This document shows positions 52,609 through 60,609 of a DNA stretch of 64,000 nucleotides, piece after piece. The notes below the pieces were generated by a model. The model was given only the letters and a program-made list of their open reading frames with translations. It was not told where the DNA came from and did no database searches. Each line of letters begins with the position of its first letter. Within the stretch, counting starts at the first letter, position 1. The position numbers were made by a program, and so were the translations under genes. Source of the DNA: an uncultured SAR116 cluster alpha proteobacterium (GTDB taxonomy: Bacteria > Pseudomonadota > Alphaproteobacteria > Puniceispirillales > Marisalimonadaceae); the NCBI GenBank assembly GCA_902625215.1, contig CACOAO010000005.1:1-64000 (forward strand), written 5' to 3'.

Positions 52609-53211
52609 TTAATTATTAATTTTTTTAAATAGCTTAATAGATAAAGTCTGTGCATCAAGTAATTCTTTTTCGTTCAGGTTATCTAAAACTTCATCTCTTT
52701 TGGATTTAGCAGTTTTTATACCTTGAGCTACAGCTATGTTGTACCAGGTGTAAGCATTAATAAAGTCTGAAGGTTCAGTAAAGTTTTCATATAATTTAGC
52801 GATCTGAATAATTGCCCTTTTATCTTTTGTAAATGCTCTACTTTCTAGAAACTCCTTAAGTTGTGTTGTTATCTCTGCTACTTGTTTTTCTGTTAAATAA
52901 TTACTTAGTTTTTCTAAAATAATTGAAGACTTCTTCAAGCCTCCAAGTAGCGCTGATAATCCCCAAAAATAAGATTTTTCAAAATTTTGTGGTATTAAAT
53001 CACCAGAATATAAAATTTTAGAGTAAAGTAGCTGAGCATGTACATTATTCTGCTCTGACAATATGTGTAAGTTTTTGATTGCTTCTTGAAATTTTTTTTC
53101 TTGTAAAAGTAAATAAATATTTTCGATATTTTGTTTTTTATCATCTGCTAATGAGAAAAATGGTATAGAAATAAAAAGATATATAACAAAAATTTTTAAT
53201 AATTTTTTCAT
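52609..53211 (-). CDS. Exported TPR/Sel1-like repeat protein
   Basis: A 200-residue protein with a signal peptide (MKKLLKIFVIYLFISIPFFSLA) and Sel1-like helical hairpins, for example NNVHAQLLYSKILYSGDLIPQNFEKSYFWGLSALLGG and DFINAYTWYNIAVAQGIKTAKSKRDEV. Such repeats mediate protein contacts in the periplasm; MotX of Vibrio is a Sel1-type protein, which makes a stator-related role thinkable here. Gene spacing (27 bases from the NHLP-like gene) suggests one operon. Confidence 0.75.
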   Translation of the reverse strand: MKKLLKIFVIYLFISIPFFSLADDKKQNIENIYLLLQEKKFQEAIKNLHILSEQNNVHAQLLYSKILYSGDLIPQNFEKSYFWGLSALLGGLKKSSIILEKLSNYLTEKQVAEITTQLKEFLESRAFTKDKRAIIQIAKLYENFTEPSDFINAYTWYNIAVAQGIKTAKSKRDEVLDNLNEKELLDAQTLSIKLFKKINN

Positions 53212-53238
53212 AATTTTTTAAATTTCACAAAAAAGATA

Positions 53239-53637
53239 TTATCTACCTGCTAACATCACTAACTGTAATTGAACAACCCTGATTTTAAAATTGGAGTTTT
53301 GTTTTTTTTCATATACTATGATTTTGGGCCTATCAGAATTTGGTTTTTGAAATTCTAAAATCATGTCCTCAGGTAAAAAAACACCATTGTCATTAAGAAC
53401 TTGTCTAGGATTAGATTTAAAGTTTTCTTTAAAAGATTTATCAATCCATATTCTTGCTAGGACTCTACCTAAGATATCAGGTAAATATTTTTTTACTTCT
53501 TCCCTATTTTTTAGAATTAAATCTTTGTCAACTAATTCTAGTGCTTGATTCACTTCGTTAGTTTTAAACTTTATAGGAAGTTTATTTTTTTTTTCATTAA
53601 TTTTAATTAAATCTGTACTTTTAGATGAAACACTCAT
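53239..53637 (-). CDS. NHLP-like (nitrile hydratase leader peptide-like) domain protein
   Basis: A 132-residue protein. Residues about 54-110 read ILGRVLARIWIDKSFKENFK...NPRQVLNDNGVFLPEDMILEF...KIIVYEKK, closely following the nitrile-hydratase alpha / NHLP leader pattern (A-x-x-W-x-D-x-x-F-K-x-x-L...P...L-x-x-x-G-h-x-h-P). NHLP leaders usually guide peptide maturases, but the 22-residue tail here (NSNFKIRVVQLQLVMLAGR part) has only one Ser and no Cys, so a classical azole core is absent and no maturase gene is near. ATG 53637 follows TGGAG. It heads the Sel1/small-gene operon in the motility region. Confidence 0.65.
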   Translation of the reverse strand: MSVSSKSTDLIKINEKKNKLPIKFKTNEVNQALELVDKDLILKNREEVKKYLPDILGRVLARIWIDKSFKENFKSNPRQVLNDNGVFLPEDMILEFQKPNSDRPKIIVYEKKQNSNFKIRVVQLQLVMLAGR

Positions 53638-53731
53638 TTTGCTAAAACTCCAGATTATTTTAAAATATATTAAATACAAATACGTTAATTATGACAATAT
53701 GTTTATAAAATTATATTATCTATAAAGTCAA

Positions 53732-53747
53732 TGGCATAAATATTGCT
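53732..53747 (+). promoter_or_regulatory. Sigma-54 promoter of the flgF-like gene
   Basis: TGGCATAAATATTGCT has the invariant GG (53733-53734) and GC (53745-53746) with exactly 10 bases between, and matches the RpoN consensus TGGCAC-N5-TTGCW almost fully. It lies 26 bases upstream of ATG 53773, leaving a short leader with AGGAG. Confidence 0.85.
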
Positions 53748-53772
53748 CTTATTCACCTATAGGAGATGTATT

Positions 53773-54591
53773 ATGTTATCAATTTTAAAAAGTGCCTTTA
53801 AATCCAATTCTCAAGAAATGGGAGTTGTATCACATAATATTGCCAATACCAATAGTACAGGTTTTAAAAAAAGTGCTACTAATTTCGAGCATTTTTATTC
53901 AAGACATTCTTCCAATTCACCAGATAAATTTTCAGGACTTGGAGTAAACTTAACAGCTCCTAGATTAAATATGTCTCAAGGTTCATTACAAAAAACCGAC
54001 GGTGCATTAGATCTTGCCGTAACAGGACAAGGTTTTTTTACTATTACACATCCAAATCAGGAAGATTTACCTTTTTTTACAAGAGATGGATCATTTAACA
54101 TTGATGCTAATGGAAATGTTTTAACAAATGATGGTCTTATGGTTATGGGGTTTCTTGCTGACGAAAATGGAGTTGTCAACGAAGCTGTGATCGAAAATTT
54201 AGTAATACCAACAACAAAGGCAAATGAGGATGGTACAAATTCTATTTTATCTAATATCAGTGTAGATAATTCAGGTAAGATAAAAGCAACATATGGCTTG
54301 GATAATGAAGAAATTATAGGCGCATTTGCTCTTTCAACTTTTACAAATGAAAATATGCTTACTCAAATTGGAAATAATAGGTATCGTTTTAACCAAAATG
54401 TTGGTGCTCCTGCATTTGGGGTCGGTATGCAAAATAATTTTGGTAAAATTGAAGCAGGCTATTTAGAAAGATCAAACGTTGACATCACATCAGAGATGAT
54501 TACCATGCTTAAAACGCAGCAAGCTTTCTCGGGTGTTTCTAGACTTCTTCAAACTGAAGTTGATATAACTAACAGATTAATTGATGGTTAA
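53773..54591 (+). CDS. Flagellar hook-basal body protein, FlgF-like
   Basis: A 272-residue rod/hook-family protein. The N-terminal flg_bb_rod region is MLSILKSAFKSNSQEMGVVSHNIANTNSTGFKKS, the middle has DLAVTGQGFFTI and FTRDGSFNIDANGNVLTNDG, and the C-terminal helix ends YLERSNVDITSEMITMLKTQQAF. Size and motifs fit FlgF (proximal rod), though FlgG or a short FlgE cannot be excluded. ATG 53773 follows AGGAG. It is a single gene with its own sigma-54 promoter, unlike the usual flgBC...FG operon. Confidence 0.85.
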   Translation: MLSILKSAFKSNSQEMGVVSHNIANTNSTGFKKSATNFEHFYSRHSSNSPDKFSGLGVNLTAPRLNMSQGSLQKTDGALDLAVTGQGFFTITHPNQEDLPFFTRDGSFNIDANGNVLTNDGLMVMGFLADENGVVNEAVIENLVIPTTKANEDGTNSILSNISVDNSGKIKATYGLDNEEIIGAFALSTFTNENMLTQIGNNRYRFNQNVGAPAFGVGMQNNFGKIEAGYLERSNVDITSEMITMLKTQQAFSGVSRLLQTEVDITNRLIDG

Positions 54592-54603
54592 TAACATAAT
54601 TTT

Positions 54604-54984
54604 TTATAGCAAAGGAATAAAAAATTTATATTCTAATATGTCTGAAATTAATTCCTTTTCTAGAAACAATATACCATTTTTGTTAATATTTAATTTATCA
54701 TATATCAATAACTCTAATCTAGCGGGCCGTTCATTTTTTAGTGATAATTGATTTTGTAAAGTATTAAAATAATCATTATTAACCTTTATTGAGCCAGACA
54801 TTACTGCTCTTTCATACTTTATAGTTATTTTATTTTGAAAGTTGCTGTTATCATTAACTATCATCAAGTTACATGTGCCTCTAGCAATGTTCAAAAGGCT
54901 ACAGGATAAATAAATACATTGTATTTGATGTTTACTGTCATAATGCGCATCTACAGTTTTTATGAGCATTTCTAATTTTTGCAT
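54604..54984 (-). CDS. Hypothetical protein downstream of fliA
   Basis: A 126-residue protein with no signal peptide or membrane segment. It looks like a mixed alpha/beta PilZ-sized domain (KITIKYERAVMSGSIKVNNDYFNTLQNQ; RPARLELLIYDKLNIN) but I cannot name it. It follows fliA by 8 bases on the same strand, thus fifth in the flhA-flhF-flhG-fliA operon, implying a motility function. No clear ribosome binding site at ATG 54984; ATG at residue 6 is an alternative. Confidence 0.6.
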   Translation of the reverse strand: MQKLEMLIKTVDAHYDSKHQIQCIYLSCSLLNIARGTCNLMIVNDNSNFQNKITIKYERAVMSGSIKVNNDYFNTLQNQLSLKNERPARLELLIYDKLNINKNGILFLEKELISDILEYKFFIPLL

Positions 54985-54992
54985 TGTGTAAA

Positions 54993-55697
54993 TTAATTAT
55001 CTTTTTTTAGTTGTTTTCTAATTTTTTTAATAGCTGAGGTTTTTATTTGAGAAACTCTTCCAGTAGTAACATCCATTACTTCTGCAATTTCGTAAATATT
55101 AAGTTCTTCAACAAAATACAGTTGTACAATAAGGGCCTCTTTACCCATTAGAGTTTTTAAAGCCTCTTTTAGATTGCTTCTAAGCTCTACCTCATTAACT
55201 TGTTCTTCAGGATTCAAGTCTTTAGTAATAAACCAACTAGAATAATCGTCGTATGAATCTTCTAAACTTTTAACAACACTTGCTTCAAATGCGTGAGACC
55301 ATTCCAAGTATTTTTCAGAAGACATTCCAAGTTCAGCAGCAACTTCATTTTCAAAAGGCTCTCGTCCTAATTTGTTTCTTAACAAATTAATTGCTTTTTC
55401 TGAATTTTTTTTGATTGTTATGGTTGTTCTATCTAGATTGGAGCTTCTTCTTAAAAAATCTAAAATTTCACCTTTAACTCTTATACTAGCGTATGAAGCG
55501 AATGACGCGTTTTTTTGAGGAATATAATTTTGTGCAGCAGAAATCAACCCTAGCATTCCAATTTGAATAATATCTTCTATATCGATTATAGAACTAACCC
55601 TTGCGTGCAGATGCCAAGAAATTTTTTTAACTAAATTTGTATGCTCTTGTATTAGTTGATTTATATTTGGCTTTACGATTTTAGAATAGCTATTCAT
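54993..55697 (-). CDS. fliA: RNA polymerase sigma-28 factor FliA
   Basis: A 234-residue sigma-70-family factor. Region 2 is LVKKISWHLHARVSSIIDIEDIIQIGMLGLISAAQNYIPQKNASFASYASIRVKGEILDFLRR; region 3 is LLRNKLGREPFENEVAAELGMS; region 4 is LMGKEALIVQLYFVEELNIYEIAEVMDVTTGRVSQIKTSAIKKIRKQL. This is the FliA/WhiG type that transcribes late flagellar genes. Its anti-sigma factor FlgM is encoded at 63016. In operon with flhG upstream (24 bases). Confidence 0.93.
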   Translation of the reverse strand: MNSYSKIVKPNINQLIQEHTNLVKKISWHLHARVSSIIDIEDIIQIGMLGLISAAQNYIPQKNASFASYASIRVKGEILDFLRRSSNLDRTTITIKKNSEKAINLLRNKLGREPFENEVAAELGMSSEKYLEWSHAFEASVVKSLEDSYDDYSSWFITKDLNPEEQVNEVELRSNLKEALKTLMGKEALIVQLYFVEELNIYEIAEVMDVTTGRVSQIKTSAIKKIRKQLKKDN

Positions 55698-55721
55698 ATT
55701 ATTGCTTTCAAAGATTATATT

Positions 55722-56498
55722 TTAGTTATCAAAAAATTTAATTGAACCCGTATTATTACTTTCTATTGACAAAAGTTTTGAAGAAATTTCACTGAAAGCC
55801 TTTGTTTCTAAATCGTTGCTTCTGGACGAAACTAATGCTGTTCTTGAAATAATAGAATTTTTAACTTTTTGTGAATTAGGAATTTGTCCAACATATTTTA
55901 AATTTACATCCAAAAATTTATGTGTAATTGATTGAAACTTATCAAAGTTTAATTTAGCTTGAAGTGGTGATAAGGCCATATTTATGATTATTCCAAAATT
56001 ATTTATCTTATAATCTAAAAAAGAAGTTTTAATAAGAGTGTATGCATCAATAAAACTTGTAGGTTCACCAGTAATTACAACTATTACTTTATCTGCAGAG
56101 GCCAAAAAAGTCATAGATGATGCTTCAGCTCCAGCTCCTACATCAATTAGCATATATTCAGGTTTTTTTTTGAGATCATTAAAGCTTTTTATTATTTTAT
56201 GACGCTCAAGATCACTTAAATTCAGTAAATTATTTATAGCGTTACCACCTGATACAAATTTTAGATTATTTTTAGTTGTTGTTATTACTTTATCTAATGA
56301 CGAATTTCCGGTCACAAAGTCTTCTAGTGAAAACTTTGGATTAATTCCAAGCAGTATGTGTGCATTTGCCATTCCTAAGTCAGCATCTAAAAGTAAAGTT
56401 TCTTTATTTTGCATAGCAAGACTTAAAGCAACATTAACGGCAATCGTAGTCTTGCCTACTCCTCCTTTCCCAGATGTTATGGCAATTGTGTTGGTCAT
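55722..56498 (-). CDS. flhG: Flagellar number regulator FlhG (MinD-like ATPase)
   Basis: A 258-residue MinD/ParA-type ATPase: Walker A SGKGGVGKTT at the N-terminus, the A' motif DADLGMANAHILLGI typical of FlhG/FleN, and a Walker B strand YMLIDVGAGAEASSM. It limits the number of polar flagella together with FlhF. AAGGAAG lies before the ATG. Position between flhF and fliA is the standard polar-flagellum order. Confidence 0.93.
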   Translation of the reverse strand: MTNTIAITSGKGGVGKTTIAVNVALSLAMQNKETLLLDADLGMANAHILLGINPKFSLEDFVTGNSSLDKVITTTKNNLKFVSGGNAINNLLNLSDLERHKIIKSFNDLKKKPEYMLIDVGAGAEASSMTFLASADKVIVVITGEPTSFIDAYTLIKTSFLDYKINNFGIIINMALSPLQAKLNFDKFQSITHKFLDVNLKYVGQIPNSQKVKNSIISRTALVSSRSNDLETKAFSEISSKLLSIESNNTGSIKFFDN

Positions 56499-56520
56499 AA
56501 TTCTTCCTTAAATTTTAATT

Positions 56521-57714
56521 TCAATAACTAATATCTTTCATATATTGTGCCAAAACTTCGCTTTTTGCAAAAGCAATAGAACCAATAATTGACCTTGATC
56601 CTGACAAAATTCCGATTTTACAATTTAATTCGGCAAAAATCGACAACTCTTCAGCACCTATATGTGTTTCATCCAATTTTGTAAGTGCAATGGTTGGATA
56701 TGTATTTTTATAAAAATTCATTGTTGAATTAATCATATTTTTATTTGAACTTGCGGGTATTGCTAATAAATTTGAATATTTTTTATTTAAAGTTATTTTT
56801 TCAAGATAGTCTAAATATCCTGATAGATTTTTGTTTTCTTGTGATACATCAATAATTAATTTCTTTTTATTCTTATTTACATCAATGTAGTTAATTAATT
56901 CATTTAATGATGATAGCGAAGATATGTTTAAGTTTAGTAATTTCCCAAAATTTAAAAGTTCAGAATGATCTGTTGATTTTGGTCCAAAATTTAAGATTGA
57001 AAGTTTATCTTTTTCATTTGCTGATAGCAAATTATCTAAAATAAACGAAGAAATTTTTGCGCTTAAAGTAGTTTTTCCAGAGCCAGAAGGGCCGTTCAAA
57101 AAGAGAATGTCAGAATTTATTATTTGATCTTCATATGGAAACACTAATTTTTTTCCCAAGTAATGATAAAAAAATAACTCTGGATTTGTTATGTCTTCTT
57201 TGGTAGTACATTTTTCTCTGAATTCTGACACAATCTTTTTTGAAAAACCTTTTTTTAATAAATCAATTGTAAATGATCTATCATTATGTTTACTTAATTC
57301 GTCAATATCAGAAATAACCATATTTTTTAACAAATTTTCTATTCTATTAGTAAATTTCTCAAAGGTTTTAAAATCAACAAAATTTACATCAAAACTATTA
57401 TTACTAAAATCTGTAAGTTTTTTTGAGTCATCATTTTTTATTATATTTTGTTTTTGTATAATATTATTATATTTTCTACTCTGAATATCTTTTTCTAAAT
57501 TATGATTTGAAAATAACTTACTAAAATTATTTTTTTGTTTATTGATTTTTTTTGCGTTGGATGAAGCTATATCCTCAATATTATTAGAACCTAATATTTC
57601 GATTTTTCCATTCACTTTTTGAGTTTTTAATATTACAGCTTCTTTACCAAGGATTCTTGTGATTTCATCCATTGCTGATAAACTATCATCTGCAAGAACT
57701 TTATGCTGTGTCAT
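56521..57714 (-). CDS. flhF: Flagellar GTPase FlhF, with degenerate G domain
   Basis: A 397-residue SRP-type GTPase homologue. N-terminal B domain, then a G domain with P-loop GPSGSGKTT (about 208-216) and the G4-type TKLDE (345-349). The expected G3 motif D-T-A-G is replaced by DVSQ (about 289-292), and the G5 region is altered. GTP hydrolysis may therefore be impaired. ATG 57714 is set by GGAG; a longer frame from 57726 would overlap that site. Gene order flhA-flhF-flhG-fliA supports the name. Confidence 0.87.
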   Translation of the reverse strand: MTQHKVLADDSLSAMDEITRILGKEAVILKTQKVNGKIEILGSNNIEDIASSNAKKINKQKNNFSKLFSNHNLEKDIQSRKYNNIIQKQNIIKNDDSKKLTDFSNNSFDVNFVDFKTFEKFTNRIENLLKNMVISDIDELSKHNDRSFTIDLLKKGFSKKIVSEFREKCTTKEDITNPELFFYHYLGKKLVFPYEDQIINSDILFLNGPSGSGKTTLSAKISSFILDNLLSANEKDKLSILNFGPKSTDHSELLNFGKLLNLNISSLSSLNELINYIDVNKNKKKLIIDVSQENKNLSGYLDYLEKITLNKKYSNLLAIPASSNKNMINSTMNFYKNTYPTIALTKLDETHIGAEELSIFAELNCKIGILSGSRSIIGSIAFAKSEVLAQYMKDISY

Positions 57715-57740
57715 TTTTTTCTCCATAAGTTTTTAATAAT

Positions 57741-59855
57741 TTAATTTTTTTCTTCTTCTGAACCAATATTGGCGACTACTTCTATTTTTTTGTTATCTGG
57801 TAGTTCAGTAAATGAAAGGACATCTAATGAAGGAATATGTTGTCTAAGCATGTGTGACAAATCTCTTCTAATCACAGGTGCAGTAATCATTACCGCCTTT
57901 CTGTTTTCACTTTGCATTTTCTCCATTACCGTATTTATTCCTGATACAATCTTTTGAATTAGGCTAGCCTCAAGTATGAGACCATTTGCTCCTGTTTGTT
58001 TGGCAACATTAACTATAAGTTGCTCTAGATCTGCAGTGAAGGTTATTATTGGAAGAGCGCTATTTAAAGGCGCTATTTGTTGTATTAATAATCCGGAAAT
58101 TGTTGGTCTTATGGCTTCTGCTAATTCTATAGGTGTCATATTTTTAACATTTTGACTAGCGAGTACCTCTAATATACGCTTTAGGTCACTTATAGGCATA
58201 TTTTCACTCAATAAAGTTTTTAAAATTGTAGTCAAAATATTCAATGGGACTAATTTTGGTACTGTTGATGATACCAATTGAGGCGATGATTTTGCTAGAT
58301 TATCTAAAAGTAACTGAACATCATCTTGACCAAGTAATTCAGCTGCCTGCTTAGAAAGAATTTGATTTAAATGTGTAGCAATGACTGCTTCAGGTTCTAC
58401 AACCATGTATCCTAAATTCTCAGCTCTTGCTTGTTGGTGAGGCTCAATCCAAGTTGCATCCATATTAAAGCTAGGATCCTTAACATCTGTTCCTTCAATT
58501 TTTGTTTGAGCATTATCCCCTGGGATAGCTAAAAGTAATTGAGGAAAAATTTTATCCTCAGCTACTATTTCTTGTCCAATTCTTATCCTATAATGATTTG
58601 CTTCTAGTGATAGATCGTCTCTAATTCTTACTTGAGGCACAATAAAGCCTAGCTCTTTTGATACTTGTTTTCTTACACCAGTTATTCGAGCAATCAGCGG
58701 TCCATCTTTTTCATCATCTACTAATTGTATTAATCCATAACCTAATTGCATTGATATTGACGAATTATCAGCAATATCAGACAGTGAGACAATATTATCC
58801 TCTTCATTTTCAGGTTTATGAATATCCTTATTATTTTCATAATCACTCTCATCATTTTTATTAAAAGTTTGAGTATTGTTTCTAATTATCCACCAGACAA
58901 AGAAAGTTAAAGCAGATCCTATTAGAAATAATGTGTTTGGCATACCAGGAATTAAACCTAATAGAAACAATACACATGCGCTAGGTAACCAAGCTTGTTT
59001 AACTCCAATTTGAGAACCAATCTGCTTAGATAAATCTTGGCTAGTAGAGACTCTAGTAACAATTATTGCAGTTGCTATTGCTAGCAGTAAAGAAGGTATT
59101 TGAGCAACTAATCCATCACCTACCGACAAAATTATATAATTTTCAGCTGCGACTGAAACAGGTAAATCATGTTGAGCAATACCTATTACAAGCCCACCTA
59201 TTATATTTATAAGGAGTATTAAAATACCAGCAATCGCGTCACCTTTTACAAATTTTGACGCACCATCCATAGAGCCATAAAAATCTGCCTCTTTAGCTAT
59301 ATCATCTCTTCTTTGTTTGGCTTCCTCACTAGTTAAAAGGCCAGCATTTAAGTCGGCATCTATAGCCATTTGTTTTCCTGGCATAGCATCCAATGTAAAT
59401 CTTGCAGAAACTTCAGAAACTCTTCCAGCTCCCTTTGTAATAACTACTAAATTTATTATTATTAATATAGCAAATACGAAAATGCCAACAACATAATTAC
59501 CAGCAATAACAAACTCTCCAAAAGCTTCAATAACTTTGCCCGCAGCATCAGGTCCAGTATGACCAGCACTTAATACTATTCTGGTAGATGCTACATTTAA
59601 ACCAAGTCTTAAAATAGTTGCAAATAAAAGAACCGTAGGAAAACTTGAAAAATCTAAAGGTCTAAAAGTATGAATGGAAACCATTAATATTAACAATGAT
59701 AGTAAAATATTTGTTGTAAAAAAAACATCTAATAGTATGGAGGGAAGTGGTATCACCATCATAACCATTAACATTAATATAGCTACAGGTAACCCAAATG
59801 GCTTTATTTTATCGGATGTAAAAAATTGTGCACCAAAAGTATTTGTCAAATTCAT
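57741..59855 (-). CDS. flhA: Flagellar export gate protein FlhA
   Basis: A 704-residue export-apparatus protein. Eight membrane segments fill the first 340 residues, with the FHIPEP signature region (PTVLLFATILRLGLNVASTRIVLS and ARFTLDAMPGKQMAIDADLNAGLL) between them, and the C-terminal cytoplasmic domain follows (LGYGLIQLVDDEKDGPLIARI... up to LSFTELPDNKKIEV). Complete and of normal size. AAGGAG precedes the ATG. Its sigma-54 promoter is at 59946-59959. Confidence 0.97.
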   Translation of the reverse strand: MNLTNTFGAQFFTSDKIKPFGLPVAILMLMVMMVIPLPSILLDVFFTTNILLSLLILMVSIHTFRPLDFSSFPTVLLFATILRLGLNVASTRIVLSAGHTGPDAAGKVIEAFGEFVIAGNYVVGIFVFAILIIINLVVITKGAGRVSEVSARFTLDAMPGKQMAIDADLNAGLLTSEEAKQRRDDIAKEADFYGSMDGASKFVKGDAIAGILILLINIIGGLVIGIAQHDLPVSVAAENYIILSVGDGLVAQIPSLLLAIATAIIVTRVSTSQDLSKQIGSQIGVKQAWLPSACVLFLLGLIPGMPNTLFLIGSALTFFVWWIIRNNTQTFNKNDESDYENNKDIHKPENEEDNIVSLSDIADNSSISMQLGYGLIQLVDDEKDGPLIARITGVRKQVSKELGFIVPQVRIRDDLSLEANHYRIRIGQEIVAEDKIFPQLLLAIPGDNAQTKIEGTDVKDPSFNMDATWIEPHQQARAENLGYMVVEPEAVIATHLNQILSKQAAELLGQDDVQLLLDNLAKSSPQLVSSTVPKLVPLNILTTILKTLLSENMPISDLKRILEVLASQNVKNMTPIELAEAIRPTISGLLIQQIAPLNSALPIITFTADLEQLIVNVAKQTGANGLILEASLIQKIVSGINTVMEKMQSENRKAVMITAPVIRRDLSHMLRQHIPSLDVLSFTELPDNKKIEVVANIGSEEEKN

Positions 59856-59944
59856 GACAGCTCCTTAATTTACTCAAAATAAATTATATAATAAAAACAA
59901 TAACTTATTTAATTTGAGTTTTTGTTAAATTCCAAAAGTTAAGA

Positions 59945-59960
59945 AGCAAGAATAATGCCA
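59945..59960 (-). promoter_or_regulatory. Sigma-54 promoter of flhA operon
   Basis: Read on the minus strand, TGGCATTATTCTTGCT has GG and GC elements with exactly 10 bases between (GG complement at 59958-59959, GC complement at 59946-59947). It agrees with the RpoN consensus at almost every position, and lies about 90 bases upstream of the flhA ATG. Confidence 0.85.
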
Positions 59961-60027
59961 AAGTAATAGTACCATTCTAAATATGATTTAATATTTCGTT
60001 ATTTATAATATTGAGAAAACAAATTGT

Positions 60028-60043
60028 TGGCATGTATTCTGCA
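60028..60043 (+). promoter_or_regulatory. Sigma-54 promoter of the flgP operon
   Basis: TGGCATGTATTCTGCA has GG at 60029-60030 and GC at 60041-60042 with the exact 10-base interval; only one base departs from the TTGC element. It lies 36 bases before the flgP start, divergent from the flhA promoter. Confidence 0.82.
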
Positions 60044-60078
60044 TACAAAAGTAAATTAAATTAATTCAGGAGTATTGC

Positions 60079-60600
60079 ATGTCATTTATAAAATCTAAAA
60101 AATTTTTAGTAAGTATTACTGCTTGTGCAGTTTTTTTAAGTACTGGATGTTTGCAAAATATGGCCAACTCAAACTTTTCACCAATAAACAATTTTAATGA
60201 AAATAAAATAAACTCCGATAGCGATGGTGTAGTAGCTTTAAAAGAGGTTTTTGATAGTTCTGTTGAAAAAATTCCTACTTTGTCAGCTGTAGGTTATGCC
60301 GTAGTTTCTAGTCAACCTGGCAGAACTGATGCTCAAAAAAGATTAATGGCTATTAGATCTGCTAGAATGGCAGCAATGAGAGAATTAGCAGAACAGATTC
60401 ACGGTATACAAGTAGATTCTAACACAACAGTTATAGATCTTATGGTCCAAAATGACACTTTCAGAGCTGTTGTTAAAGGTATAATAAGAGGTGCTAAGAC
60501 TGTACGAATTAATCCTACGGGTGTAGATACGTACGAAACAGTTTTAGAAATTGACAAAGATATGATGCTTATGATGTTAAAAAGTGCAAGAAGAACATAG
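60079..60600 (+). CDS. flgP: LPP20-family flagellar lipoprotein FlgP
   Basis: A 173-residue lipoprotein: signal peptide with lipobox STGC (Cys at about residue 24), then the LPP20 fold with AVGYAVVSSQPGRTDAQKRLMAIRSARMAAMRELAEQIHGIQVD, the sequence block shared by Vibrio and Campylobacter FlgP. In those bacteria FlgP builds the outer basal disk / H-ring at the outer membrane. CAGGAG precedes the ATG. First gene of an operon running to the window edge. Confidence 0.88.
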   Translation: MSFIKSKKFLVSITACAVFLSTGCLQNMANSNFSPINNFNENKINSDSDGVVALKEVFDSSVEKIPTLSAVGYAVVSSQPGRTDAQKRLMAIRSARMAAMRELAEQIHGIQVDSNTTVIDLMVQNDTFRAVVKGIIRGAKTVRINPTGVDTYETVLEIDKDMMLMMLKSARRT

Positions 60601-60609
60601 TGTTATATT

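Noticed and set aside
53638-53731. A sigma-54 promoter on the minus strand for the NHLP-like gene
   Set aside because: The nearest GC...CC candidate on that strand has a 9-base rather than 10-base interval, which RpoN does not tolerate well.
57191-57484. Plus-strand open frame of 97 codons opposite flhF
   Set aside because: It is a mirror of the Lys/Asn-rich flhF reading frame, with Phe/Ser/Leu composition typical of antisense shadows and no ribosome binding site.
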